Made by a program: the position numbers and the translations under genes
NCBI GenBank assembly: GCA_949825065.1
Contig: OX463856.1
Location: 16,824,095-16,888,094, forward strand
DNA length: 64,000 bases
Direction: 5' to 3'
Source of the DNA: Odontocerum albicorne
Lineage: Eukaryota; Arthropoda; Insecta; Trichoptera; Odontoceridae
In this document: in pieces, positions 29,985 through 41,626 of the stretch
Position numbering within the stretch: position 1 is the first letter of the stretch
Layout: the number at the start of each line of letters is the position of its first letter
Notes under the pieces: model-generated
The model's database searches: none
What the model was told of the DNA's origin: nothing
Seen by the model: the letters and a program-made list of their open reading frames with translations, nothing else

Positions 29985-32930
29985 AGACTACATGACATAA
30001 TCATGCGTTAGAAATGTTCCATCTGGGAGACGAGCTACACTTAAGAAGTTTGTAAATAAAAGCTCGAAATATCTTACACGAAAGAATCATTCGTAAGAAA
30101 TGTTCCACCTGAGAAACGTGCTACATTTATGAGGTTTGCATACAAAACATCAAAATATCTAACGTTAGAATACATAACCGGTTTGTGCGTTAGAGAGTTC
30201 TATCTGGGAGAAGTGTTACACTGATAATGTTTGCATACAAAAGCCCGAATGGTCATATGTATGCTAGAATAATCGACAAAATCATGCGTTAGAGATTTTT
30301 CACCTGGGAGACGTGCTACACTGATGAAGTTTGCAAACAAAACCTCGAAAGGTCTTATAGTAGAATACTCGACAGAACCATGCATTAGAGATTTTTCATC
30401 TGGGAGACGTGCTACACTGATGAAGTTTGCAAACAAAACCTCGAAAGGTCTTATAGTAGAATACTCGACAGAACCATGCATTAGAGATTTTTCATCTGGG
30501 AGACGTGCTACACTGATGAAGTTTGCAAACAAAACCTCGAAAGGTCTTATAGTAGAATACTCGACAGAACCATGCATTAGAGATTTTTCATCTGGGAGAC
30601 GTGCTACACTGATGAAGTTTGCAAACAAAACCTCGAAAGGTCTTATAGTAGAATACTCGACAGAACCATGCATTAGAGATTTTTCATCTGGGAGACGTGC
30701 TACACTGATGAAGTTTGCAAACAAAACCTCGAAAGGTCTTATAGTAGAAAACTCGACAGAACCATGCATTAGAGATTTTTCATCTGGGAGACGTGCTACA
30801 CTGATGAAGTTTGCAAACAAAACCTCGAAAGGTCTTATAGTAGAATACTCGACAGAACCATGCATTAGAGATTTTTCATCTGGGAGACGTGCTACACTGA
30901 TGAAGTTTGCAAACAAAACCTCGAAAGGTCTTATAGTAGAATACTCGACAGAACCATGCATTAGAGATTTTTCATCTGGGAGACGTGCTACACTGATGAA
31001 GTTTGCAAACAAAACCTCGAAAGGTCTTATAGTAGAATACTCGACAGAACCATGCATTAGAGATTTTTCATCTGGGAGACGTGCTACACTGATGAAGTTT
31101 GCAAACAAAACCTCGAAAGGTCTTATAGTAGAATACTCGACAGAACCATGCATTAGAGATTTTTCATCTGGGAGACGTGCTACACTGATGAAGTTTGCAA
31201 ACAAAACCTCGAAAGGTCTTATAGTAGAATACTCGACAGAACCATGCATTAGAGATTTTTCATCTGGGAGACGTGCTACACTGATGAAGTTTGCAAACAA
31301 AACCTCGAAAGGTCTTATAGTAGAATACTCGACAGAACCATGCATTAGAGATTTTTCATCTGGGAGACGTGCTACACTGATGAAGTTTGCAAACAAAACC
31401 TCGAAAGGTCTTATAGTAGAAAACTCGACAGAACCATGCATTAGAGATTTTTCATCTGGGAGACGTGCTACACTGATGAAGTTTGCAAACAAAACCTCGA
31501 AAGGTCTTATAGTAGAATACTCGACAGAACCATGCATTAGAGATTTTTCATCTGGGAGACGTGCTACACTGATGAAGTTTGCAAACAAAACCTCGAAAGG
31601 TCTTATAGTAGAATACTCGACAGAACCATGCATTAGAGATTTTTCATCTGGGAGACGTGCTACACTGATGAAGTTTGCAAACAAAACCTCGAAAGGTCTT
31701 ATAGTAGAATACTCGACAGAACCATGCATTAGAGATTTTTCATCTGGGAGACGTGCTACACTGATGAAGTTTGCAAACAAAACCTCGAAAGGTCTTATAG
31801 TAGAATACTCGACAGAACCATGCATTAGAGATTTTTCGTCTGGGAGACGTGCTACACTGATGAAGTTTGCAAACAAAACCTCGAAAGGTCTTATAGTAGA
31901 ATACTCGACAGAACCATGCATTAGAGATTTTTCATCTGGGAGACGTGCTACACTGATGAAGTTTGCAAACAAAACCTCGAAAGGTCTTATAGTAGAATAC
32001 TCGACAGAACCATGCATTAGAGATTTTTCATCTGGGAGACGTGCTACACTGATGAAGTTTGCAAACAAAACCTCGAAAGGTCTTATAGTAGAATACTCGA
32101 CAGAACCATGCATTAGAGATTTTTCATCTGGGAGACGTGCTACACTGATGAAGTTTGCAAACAAAACCTCGAAAGGTCTTATAGTAGAATACTCGACAGA
32201 ACCATGCATTAGAGATTTTTCATCTGGGAGACGTGCTACACTGATGAAGTTTGCAAACAAAACCTCGAAAGGTCTTATAGTAGAATACTCGACAGAACCA
32301 TGCATTAGAGATTTTTCATCAGGGACACGTGCTACACTGATGAAGTTTGCAAACAATACCTCGAAAGGTCTTATAGTAGAATACTCGACAGAACCATGCA
32401 TTAGAGATTTTTCATCTGGGAGACGTGCTACACTGATGAAGTTTGCAAACAAAACCTCGAAAGGTCTTATAGTAGAATAAGCGACAGAACCATGCATTAG
32501 AGATTTTTCATCTGGGAGACGTGCTACACTGATGAAGTTTGCAAACAATACCTCGAAAGGTCTTATGGTAGAATACTCGACAGAACCATGCATTATAAAT
32601 TTTTCATCTGGGAGACGTGCTACACTGATCATGTTTGCATACAAAATTTAACAAGGCCTTACGCTAGAATAGATGACAAAATCAGGCGTTAGAGATATTC
32701 CATCTGGGATACGTGCTACCGTGATATTGTTTGTGCACAAAATCTAAAAAGGTCTAACACTAGTGTAGATAACAGAATTATGCGTTAGAGATGTTCCATC
32801 TGGGAGATGTGTCACACTGATGATGTTTGCATAAGAATCCTCTAAAGGTCTAACGTAAAAATACGAGTACATCACAGAAATATTAAGAGTATACCAACTG
32901 AAAAATATCCTTCAGTGTTAATGTTTGCAT
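29985..32930. repeat. 96-bp satellite array, about 30 units
   Basis: The 24 central units with CTGATGAAGTTTGC start at 30321 and recur every 96 bp to 32529; they are almost identical. Flanking units at 30033, 30129 and 30225 (left) and 32625, 32721 and 32817 (right) keep the exact 96-bp register but are progressively diverged. A Tyr-to-Asn variant (GTAGAAAACTCG) appears at 30744 and 31416, 672 bp or seven units apart. Two frames, one per strand, stay open for 718 and 814 codons only because 96 is divisible by three. No start context, promoter or codon bias supports a protein. Confidence 0.95.
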
Positions 32931-33215
32931 GCAAAATATAACATGATATTTTTAAGTATAACAACAATGATGTTTTGAACAAGTTGAATAAATTTCCTAT
33001 TTGGGGAACATATTTACAAATTAGTAAAAATATACAAAGATTTTGGAAGGTATGTTGGTGCAGGGAACAAAGTCAATATTTCACTCGTTCTATTCTAGCC
33101 CAATCAATCACAAAATCTTAAAAAATATTTGTATACAGTGATGTGCAAGTAAATAACTGAGATGGATGAAAGCAATGGCTGGACATTGAAAGAGAATGAT
33201 AAGAAATAAATACTC
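32931..33215. other. unassigned spacer
   Basis: A/T-rich, no feature. Confidence 0.5.
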
Positions 33216-33330
33216 GTACATGTGATGGAGATGCGTGCTTTGCTAAGAATATCTGACATAACAATATATGATGGAATTAGCAATAATCAAATTATGATCG
33301 TAATTATTTGTTAGAGAGTAGAATTAGAGC
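33216..33330 (+). pseudogene. short LINE-D fragment
   Basis: The plus strand reads VMEMRALLRISDITIYDGI, matching the E-M-R-A-L-R-x-I-x-G-V-T-I-Y-D-x-I segment of LINE-D. Confidence 0.5.
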
Positions 33331-34445
33331 TAAGAGCTATACGCATGATTAGAAATATGTGGATATCAGCCCCTCTGCCTAGCCCCTAAGATACGTGCTG
33401 AGATGGTTTGTATGTTTATACGTATAATATTCAAACTTACAAGAGTTTTGAAAATGCAAAACTTGAAAAACTGTGCTCCATCTGCTTGAAAATATTTTCA
33501 GACAAGATAACATCAAATCAAGACGTTCATTCAAATGACATGGGAGGCTGAAAAAATGTAAGGATGATACAAAAGCGTCATTCCATAAATGCGTATTTTC
33601 TCTCGGGGTTGAAGCACTATCAGGAATTGCCCCAGGAGACATGAGATATGAAATCAGGTTTCGGAGATTAATGTGAAATTTAAAAAAGGATGTCGCTTTG
33701 TATGTTAATATCCCAGGTAGTCGATATGATGTATTTTACTATTAACTTGCAAAGGTTGTTTTGAAGACATATGTAAGTTATAAATTCTTTGTCTGAACCC
33801 TTTGTTTGTGTATTTATCTGAGCAAAAATAATTATTTTATTAAAATGTACAGTTGTCTATGGATCATTAAAAAAGAGTAAAAAAGTAATACACAAACAAT
33901 AATTTTGTGTGCACATAAACACAACGTGTCGCAAAATTAAAAACATTTACGTGAATTATACGAATTAACAAAAAATATCGGAAAGTAGTACGCACATGCA
34001 TACCACCAACCATATATAATAGAAAATTGCGACAGATCAAGGTTCAGGTAATCCAAGGTCCAAATACACAAAAAATGACAATCTGGAGAGAGTAAAAACA
34101 AGAATATATTATACATAAATCATCCCTTCCGATATTAAAAAAAAACCGGTCACACATCGAAACTTTAACATATTTACAGAAATCTCGAAAACTTTGAGGG
34201 GAATAAAGTCCACGAAAAAAAAAATCAACAAGAGTCACGTCGGACTTAGAGTTTAAACAAACAAAAAAAGTCTCTAAAAACATTTTAAAAGCATTATGAC
34301 TGTCACTAAATATGTCCGAGACTACAACATAGTCATTACTCAATTGATGCAATCTGGGTATGGGAGAATACGAGTATTAGTTACTTCTACAATCTTCGAA
34401 CCGGAATATATCCTGTAATATTTTATTAAGACATTATTCGCAAGC
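33331..34445. other. unassigned spacer
   Basis: Minus frames of 87 aa (33379-33642) and 102 aa (34044-34352) show no domain or splice context. Confidence 0.4.
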
Positions 34446-34449
34446 TAAT

Positions 34450-34530
34450 CGTCGGCGACTTTAGTCTAACGGTTACCATTTATGATGTCTAACGGTTATC
34501 ATGCAAGCGGTCGGCCTAGGTTTGATTATC
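34450..34530 (+). mobile_element. SINE1 head with duplicated A-box
   Basis: GTCTAACGGTTACCAT and GTCTAACGGTTATCAT are adjacent near-identical copies, followed by GGTCGGCCTAGGTTTGATT as the B-box region. It is a two-unit form of the expansion seen at 28371. Confidence 0.55.
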
Positions 34531-34637
34531 TGCATATTCAATTCAAGATTGGTTTTACTCTTTGACCATTTTACATCTGAATTTGTATTTTTCTGTAGCT
34601 TGAATGCTAGACAACCAGATGCTGCCCTTATTTTATG

Positions 34638-34835
34638 ACTGTCATGACCTAGTTGATAAGACATCCGTCTTCCAGCCTGGATATAACGGATTCGATTCCC
34701 ACTGATTTTTAAAAAGGTTTTCAATCTGGTTTTCCCTTACAGCCTCATAAACTTCTTTCTGATTGATTGGAAGAGATTACCACATGGCAATAATTTCACA
34801 AAGTTGTACTGTACACAAAGAAAGTGTAATTAATT
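34638..34835 (+). mobile_element. SINE1 copy
   Basis: ATGACCTAGTTGATAAGAC, CTTCCAGCCTGG, GGATTCGATTCCC, body, TGATTGATTGGAAGAGATTA, CACATGGCAATAA and GTTGTACTGTACACAAAG: all family blocks are present. Confidence 0.8.
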
Positions 34836-34884
34836 CGCTCGGGCGCTGCTATATCTACTAGACGTGATTTGTTTAGTAATAGTC

Positions 34885-34935
34885 CCGAGTTAGAGCGCCC
34901 TTGAGGAGAGTTTGGTCTCTAAACGGCGCTGTGTT
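34885..34935 (+). repeat. repeated hairpin motif
   Basis: CTTGAGGAGAGTTTGGTCTC followed by TAAACGGCGCT. An almost identical block is at 54447-54486. A short GAGA/TCTC stem is flanked by conserved single-stranded-looking segments. Confidence 0.6.
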
Positions 34936-36590
34936 AAATTTTGCATTAAATTGAAAAACATTGATGTTCTTATTGACTGTTGAGATTTACATAGACCTAT
35001 CCTTTAAAAATCATACAGTTTGATGTATTGTAATAAATTTATTGATAAATGTAATTAAAACTGCTAGGTGAGAAAACAGGAACTCCTATATTATTTTCAC
35101 TTTGACCATGCCAATTTTTTTCAGAGACAAACATTTGAATAAATATTGCGTATGTCTGTCGGTCGGTTGAGTTTTCTGTTAATATTTAAAGTGTAATAAA
35201 TTGTTCGAGTGCACGACACAAAATTAATTTGTGCCACGCGTCCAACAAAAGCACCGTACGAGTGCTGGCGCCATTTTGTTTGATTAATTAACATGGCTGA
35301 AACGCGGGAAATTATACGCCGCCATGCAAAAGCCATTGTGGGACGCAAACATAAGGCTTAGTGGCTAGATTGTTACCAGTTTTAAACAAATCTATAGTTT
35401 ATTCGATATTTATTATTTAAACGTATCATAAAATTTGCTTATTATTTTATATTTGACACAGGTTTAACCTGATTGCCTCAAACAAAATATATAATTAAAC
35501 AAAAAAAACTTTAACACTAACAAAATATATAACAATAACTTATGTTTTCTTGTGAAATGGTTCAGTTATGCGTCAAACATTTATTAATTAACTCATCCCT
35601 AATATATCCACCGATATATGGAAGATATGAATATCGGAAAACTCGTTTAACAAGACTATTCTGTGTGCGAGTGGTGATACTCTTAATAGTTCCCCGAAAA
35701 CAAAATTAATTCATGATGGCTTTGGGTGCATTTGAGAAGTATTTGCGTGGCAATGTGCATTGGCAGAAAAAGAGTAAAAACTCATCCACGAAGTGGATGG
35801 ATCAGGTTAACAAGCCTACTGGCATAGTCCACCATTAGACAGATAATGTAGTTAGGTGACTATTAGACAGATAATGTAGGGTGGTGATGGAATCTACATA
35901 ACTGATAAATTGCAAAAACACTATAAAACATCTTAGTTGCAGCGAGATTTGTTGCACATTGAGAAATAATGATGGATATCTCGCTATCTACATGTTGCTG
36001 TTATTTTTGTTTTTTTTAACTAAATAAGTATAAATCTCATTTTTTCTTAGATTTTTAAGTTCTTTTTAGTGACAAGATTATATAATTGACACACATGATA
36101 AGCTCATTAACTCAAAACAGGATTTTCTAGTTAGTTAGCCAGCATTCCGTAGTATTGGAACATAAAAATCAAGTCTAATTAATAGTGGAAGGGTAATTTT
36201 TTTTGAAGAGCACGTCTTTAAACATTCTTATATAAACATCATATAAAAAACAATAAATACACCTTTGCTTTTTCGAAAGACTTAATATATGAATTTAGTA
36301 AAATAATAAACTAAAAATAAACAAGCAAAATTTAACGAAATCATAGCAAATTTTTCAGAAGGTCGCGTGAAGAAAACGAATTATGAAACGGGATGAAAAC
36401 ATCCAATACACAGCCTTTATTTGTCTAGATACCAGACTGTATTCCAGGTAATAGATATGTTATTACATTCCTTTCAAGTTTTCAAATAAAAAATATACAT
36501 AAAGAACATGAGAACATAATGATAAGAATTAATTATAATTTCAAAATTGTTTTTGCTGTGAGTATCCATAGGTGTACTGAACTCGAACAT
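34936..36590. other. unassigned region
   Basis: A 22-codon frame at 35293-35361 begins in good start context (AACATGGCT) within a less A/T-rich patch, but has no support. A 27-bp direct duplication containing AGACAGATAATGTAG lies at 35836-35880. Otherwise nothing recognised. Confidence 0.4.
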
Positions 36591-36730
36591 GGTGTATGAA
36601 GAATAAATGTGAGCTAGGTGTATTAAGAAGAAGATTATTAAGGATGAATGTGAACTGAAGGTTGATGTGTTAAGAAGGGTGTAAAAGAGCATGTTGAGGT
36701 GGTTTGGACATGTTAAAAGGATGGGTTAAA
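36591..36730 (+). pseudogene. LINE-D fragment
   Basis: In shifting frames it reads IIKDECELKVDVLRR and SMLRWFGHVKRMG, a clear piece of the family C-terminus. Confidence 0.65.
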
Positions 36731-36837
36731 AAATACTAACTACTCAAAATAAGCACTATATACTCGTAAATACATCTGCATAACGAAATGTTGATGAGAG
36801 AAAAATAAATAAATAATACTTTGTCAACAGGGCATGG

Positions 36838-37140
36838 TCCAGTGGGTAGCATTATTTAATTTTATACAGATAAATCGAGTTCGATTCCATGCATTGATTG
36901 GACTGATTTTACATGATTTTTTTTTCATGTGAATTATTTCTAATAACCTCCGAAACCCAGTTGACAATACGTCAGTCTTCTATGCCGGGGGTGGCATGTT
37001 TGATTTCAATTGGAATAAAGAATTTCAGTCTGGTTTCCACTTAAGGCCTCTTTAACATGTTTCTTATTTGTTGAAAGAATTTCCGCGTTGCAATAAGCCC
37101 GCTAAATTTGACTTTACACAACGAACTTGTAATACAATGA
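36838..37140 (+). mobile_element. two SINE1 copies in tandem orientation
   Basis: A head alone (GCATGGTCCAGTGGGTAGC ... GAGTTCGATTCCATGC) at 36838-36905 is followed by a full copy at 36950-37140 (ACCCAGTTGACAATACG, TTTGATTTCAATTGG, GGCCTCTTTAACATGTTTCT, TTGCAATAAGCCCGC). Confidence 0.7.
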
Positions 37141-37443
37141 AATATGTTTTGGTACCTGTAATTTAGTCACCTATTTAGATTATAAAATTGAACAATTTAA
37201 TCTTAAAGCTGCTTGAACTTTTAACATTGTTTTTAGTTCCGGAAACTGATTGAATTTTCGTGCATTTTATAATACAATTTGATTCAATCATCTACAAGGC
37301 AAAAGTCTGTCTTATTATGCACACCCAATCCACAGACCACCAGCAAACTGCTGTTAATGCCATTCATCCATTTCATTGGAGGATGTCCTTATAGTATTTT
37401 GGCTGTTTGTATCTTCGACTCTCAATGTACTCGTGAACTTGGT
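37141..37443. other. unassigned spacer
   Basis: No feature seen. Confidence 0.5.
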
Positions 37444-37912
37444 CTATAATTCTGTACCCTAGAGGATAAACCACGGAAGTCACTTTGAACCCTAGCGGAT
37501 AAATGTCATATGCGTCATACATGAATTGTATGATGCAACGTCGTTTATACTCTGGAGTAAAATGTGACTCCCGTGGTTTATCCTCTAGGGCAGTGCTTCC
37601 CAATTACTTTCATGTAACGGCCCCCTAAATCTGAAGTAATTAATTCCCCCCCCCCCCCCAAAATAAACATGTTTTTTATAGTTGAGGATTTATTTGGCAA
37701 TAATTATTACAATTAAAATACATATATTTATATTCAATACAAAATTATAGGAACTTGCTTAAAAACTTTTTTTATAAATAAAAACTATACACACATGAAA
37801 CAATTTAATACTCACATGAATATTTGTACTTTGTACTGAATATTTTCGCGACCCCCACGAGAAATCCCTCGGCCCCCAATTTGGGAAGCACTGCTCTAGG
37901 GTACAGAATTTA
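37444..37912. repeat. inverted-repeat element interrupted by a hAT MITE
   Basis: The left arm 37444-37487 (ATTCTGTACCCTAGAGG, ATAAACCACGG) is mirrored by 37562-37590 plus 37902-37912 once the hAT MITE and its target duplication are removed. Arms are about 45 bp around a 75-bp middle. Confidence 0.8.
37591..37893. mobile_element. hAT-type MITE, 303 bp
   Basis: Begins CAGTGCTTCCCAATT and ends AATTTGGGAAGCACTG, perfect inverted ends of at least 13 bp. Both sides carry the 8-bp direct repeat CTCTAGGG (37583-37590 and 37894-37901), the hallmark of hAT insertion. Inside are a C-run near 37648, a GGCCCCC/CCCCCACGAG pair of subterminal repeats, and no coding frame. Confidence 0.93.
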
Positions 37913-37971
37913 GTATCGACAAAAGGCGATTCATTATTTGATATTATTTTTTTAAATGTTTACTTAACCAC

Positions 37972-38150
37972 TTCAGCAACGTCAGATGGTAGGAAGACGG
38001 TGCGACGCCTGTCTTCAAATCCAGGATTTACGGGTTCGAGGCTCGTTGGAACCCAGATTAAAATAAGGATATCAGCCTGGTTTGTTCAATGATATTATAA
38101 TTAGCTCACTAGGTTGTACTGTATACAAAGTAAACATAACACAAAAAATC
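37972..38150 (+). mobile_element. SINE1 copy, diverged
   Basis: GTCAGATGGTAGGAAGAC, TACGGGTTCGAGGCTCG, CAGCCTGG and AGGTTGTACTGTATACAAAG are recognisable. Confidence 0.65.
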
Positions 38151-38169
38151 ACGTGATATGTGTTTTAAC

Positions 38170-38345
38170 CTCTTATTTCGAATAGTTCCGATTTCTTACA
38201 AGAGTAATACTTAGGTCCAATAGTGTAATGTTTTATCGAAATTGTATAATTTTTTTTTGGTTATTTAACAAAACTGTGATAAATAACCAAAAAATGTAAA
38301 AAATATCACCTTGTTAAAAATTTCCTATGGGTTGTATATATCTAA
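38170..38345. mobile_element. degenerate copy of the 2757 foldback MITE
   Basis: TACTTAGGTCCAATAGTG, TTTATCGAAA, GGTTATTT...AAATAACCAAAAAATG and a diverged CACCTTGTTAAAAATTTCC block follow the arrangement of the arms at 2860-3080. The central hairpin is kept; outer terminal repeats are weak. Confidence 0.55.
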
Positions 38346-38869
38346 ATTGTAATTAGCATCAACTTTACTACGCAGTATGATTTTTAGCTGCCTGCAGAAT
38401 TTCTGCAGCCTACCTCATTCAGCAGCACTCCTACTTCAATTGGTTATACTCTATGGTCTATAGCCAGAGTGGTTATGGTCTATATCCAGAGTGCAACAGT
38501 TTTCTGTCACATCTTTCAGTCATCTCTCCTTTTGTCTCCCTACTTTCCTACACTCCATCGGATTGCAAAACATGGCCTTCCTTACATATCAGTGTTTTGC
38601 GTGCGGTGTAAGTGCCCAAGTCTGCGCAGTCTAGGAATTATTATAATTTTTTAATATGCATGTTTCGTAACACGGAATTAACAGTTCTTCGTTATACTTC
38701 TAACTCCACACACCACTGTCTTAAATTGGACCATATATTCTGCAGAGGATCTTTCTTTCATAACTATGGAGACCTCTCTTGTCCTGAAACAAGAACGAAA
38801 AGATTATAAATTCAATACAATAAAACACTTAATTTTCCAAACCCGTCCACATTGCAATAATCGATAGAA
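38346..38869. other. unassigned spacer
   Basis: Small overlapping frames; a duplicated CTATGGTCTATAGCCAGAGT-like block at about 38450-38492. Nothing else. Confidence 0.45.
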
Positions 38870-39260
38870 TATTGCATAATACGAGTACAAACATGTCATC
38901 ACGATATGTCACTTATGTTAGCAGAGAGAACACAACTTTCAATTCAAGCAAAAAACTTTCGTTTCATCCATATTCATGCACAATCTTCCAATATCTTTTT
39001 TCACTTATCTTTTTTCTAAATCTGGTCCACTCGTTGTCACTTATATTTTTTCTAAATCTGGTCCACTCGTTCCAGCCACGCTTTTCTTCACGTGCCTCTT
39101 CCACGCACACCTGACTGATTTGTGTACTTTGCGTAGTCATTCTTTCGTCATTCAGCTGTCCACATGTCCAAACCATTTTGAATCTCCTTTTAACTGAAAA
39201 CGTATATTTTTTCATGCATTCATTTATAATGTCTTCATTTCACCTTCTTCTTTAATACAT
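38870..39260 (-). pseudogene. LINE-D relic
   Basis: The minus strand reads KMVWTCGQLNDERMTTQ (from R-W-F-G-H-V-x-R-M-x-D-E-R-M-T) and ARGEERGWNEWTRFRKN. A 37-bp tandem duplication (TTTTTTCTAAATCTGGTCCA) at 38998-39072 repeats NEWTRFRKNIS. Confidence 0.65.
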
Positions 39261-39610
39261 TGACATTTAAAAAAACTATCTACGCGCATCCACACAGATT
39301 TAATCTTACTTTTAAAATTCTCATACTTATTTTAACTTTAACTTTATATTTCATAACATAAATGTATTTATTAAAAATATCCCATAAATGGTATGTGCGC
39401 CCTAAAATGTGTTATGCTCTTATCTGTCTAAAATATTTTGTTAGTATTTTCAAAACAACATGTGCGCATCTTGTAAGCTTACAGAAAAAGCAATTAAGAG
39501 CTGAAACCTTGCTTAAATCCGATTGCTTGAGTGTCTTTCATGTTAGTTACTTAACGGAGATTCATTTTTCATCTTTACCTATTTATGTTCGTAGATTTTT
39601 AAATTATCTA
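39261..39610. other. unassigned spacer
   Basis: A 98-aa plus frame at 39362-39658 has no recognisable domain. Confidence 0.4.
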
Positions 39611-39611
39611 T

Positions 39612-39671
39612 ACACCAAAGTTGGTACTAGAGTACTGTTGTCTACTACAGTATTATAGTACCAACTTTGAT
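39612..39671. repeat. inverted repeat at a LINE-D 5' edge
   Basis: CAAAGTTGGTACTA pairs with TAGTACCAACTTTG; a second pair (ACTGT/ACAGT) lies inside. The spacer is about 30 bp. Confidence 0.8.
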
Positions 39672-40085
39672 ATACGGAAGAAAAATAAGGACGTGAAAAA
39701 TACTGAAAGATGCTGAAAAAACGCGTGTGCCACGCAGAATGTAGAACTGATTTGGAATGAATGTGAACTTAAAGCTGATGTATGAAGTATGATAAAAAAT
39801 AGTACTTTGAGGTGGTTTGAGTGTGTAATAGGAATGAATGAAGACAGTCAGAAATATTAGCATACATTGTAATTGTGAGTAGAAGGCATGGTAGAGGAAG
39901 ACCAAGAAAAGAAGGATGGATCAAGTGAATTATACTTTGAAAGAAGAAAATATATAAAGTCAGCTAAAATGTAGTTGTATGAGTAGTATACATAATATGT
40001 AGAATAGGTGAAAGATGTGTATCGGTATAGGATGTCTGGCATTTATCCTCTCTGTCTACCCCGATAGGGAAAATGCTTGATAGTG
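39672..40085 (+). pseudogene. LINE-D relic
   Basis: Broken frames give YGRKIRT, VKILKDAEKT-like, NECELKADV, TLRWFECVIGMNEDSQK and GRGRPRKEGWIK. The 3' part ends with TCTGTCTACCCCGATAG as in the other copies. Confidence 0.7.
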
Positions 40086-40564
40086 TGTATGTAATTTTAT
40101 TTAAAAATTGGTCATCAGGCAGATTTATTGCTTTAAAACATTTTTTCTTCACCGAGCTTTTATTTTATAATTATAAAAATATTCATGGCTACACGTCTAA
40201 AATTAAATAAATGAAGAAAAAAACATTTGAAAAAAATTAACACAAATGTAAATATATAAATAAATCACAATTAAAAAGGAATTATAGTGAAAATTATATG
40301 GGAATGAAGAGCAAAAAATATTTTGAGAAAAATAATGCTTCTTTAGTTTCTTTTTAATATTCAATAGGATGGAGCACATCTGATCGAGACAGGGTAATTG
40401 TCCCGACGCCGAGCCGAGTGAACGACAAAAGATCATGTGTAGAATGATGTGTGATACTTTGCTACGCAATGAATTCTACTGTCACCAGATTGAAGAAGAC
40501 AGTCCATGCTCAAAAAACATTAAATATATTAAGGATAGTTAGCATTGTTCAACACTCCAAAAAG
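40086..40564. other. LINE-A tail trace then spacer
   Basis: 40105-40140 (minus) holds a trace of the LINE-A tail (GCAATAAATCTGCCTGATGA). The rest, including an 88-aa minus frame at 40203-40469, is unassigned. Confidence 0.45.
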
Positions 40565-40775
40565 ATTGTAATTTATTTTTATTAAACACTGTTTATTCCA
40601 CTTTTTTGTGACGGTATAACCCTACCGGTTTCAAGGCTTTCACCTCATATTCAGGGGAGCGCAAACAAGTCTTATTTACGCTCCCCTGAAGATGAGGTGA
40701 AAGCCTTGAAACCGGTAGGGTTATACCGTAACAAAAAAGTGGAATAAACAGTGTTTGATAAAAATAAATTACAAT
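40565..40775. repeat. near-perfect foldback, 97-bp arms
   Basis: The arms 40565-40662 and 40679-40775 are complementary with about three mismatches around a 16-nt loop. Both arms contain TGAAACCGGTAGGGTTATAC (or its complement), linking it to 720-1303. The flank 40776-40815 (CTTTAAACCTCCACAACG) recurs at 60390-60430, where only one arm is present. Confidence 0.92.
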
Positions 40776-41626
40776 GTCTTTAAACCTCCACAACGTTAAT
40801 GCCTTCACTATAAACAACTCCAAAAAGAGATTTTCATATGCTTGCTCAGTTAAGGGAACTTTTCACTAATCATAAAATACGTATGTTTCACATAAATTAA
40901 TAGAATGCTTTGTCAAACGATGATAAAAAATCTAATTACGGTTGCTTTAATGTTGTTTTTTTTACATAAAAATAAAACAGCCACTTTTCTTGATATAAAG
41001 TAAACCAACATCAAGATTTAAGGCGCGAAATACTTAAAATTCACTTAATTTGCTAAACACGGCCATTGTGAAGAAGAATAAAGAAAGATGGATCTCGCGG
41101 GGGAATTAGCAATTGAAATTGTAACACGGGGAGAAAATAAAGCTTATAAATTATAATAATGGAAACAATATCCGCAGGTGAGAAAGGGATATTATCCATT
41201 TTACTTTGCGTTATCCTGTTAAGCTATTTAATACACTTACGTAATATTTTGAGTGTCCATAAATTTAATATGATTTACATAATGTGACATGTTTTTAATC
41301 AAGTTCGTTTTTTTTTTGCGAGATGTTGATCGTTGGTTCTTAGGAATAAAATGAATGAGATAATAAATAAATGAACGAAAAACAGAATGAACCTAAGAAT
41401 AAATGCATGAATTAAAGATTGAACTAATGAAAGAATGAACGATATAATTAATGGATACCTCTTACCCTTGACGAGTATAGCATGTTTTAAACAGTACAAA
41501 AACAACTAAAATTAATGAAAAACAAAATGAATCAACATTTTACAATCTTAATTTTTTTTTCATAGATATATATGTTAATTAAAGGTTAAATCTTAAATAT
41601 TTAAATATTCGTTGACATATTAGGTT
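40776..41626. other. unassigned spacer
   Basis: 41345-41450 is a degenerate AATGAATGA-type simple repeat. Otherwise nothing recognised. Confidence 0.5.

Noticed and set aside
30200..32644. 814-codon minus frame and 718-codon plus frame as repeat proteins
   Set aside because: Both are open at once because the 96-bp unit is divisible by three and has stop-free frames on each strand. Units are conserved at the DNA level with no coding bias, and edge units contain stops.
35293..35361. 22-codon open frame with good start context
   Set aside because: Too short, no splice donor in place, no similarity; likely chance.
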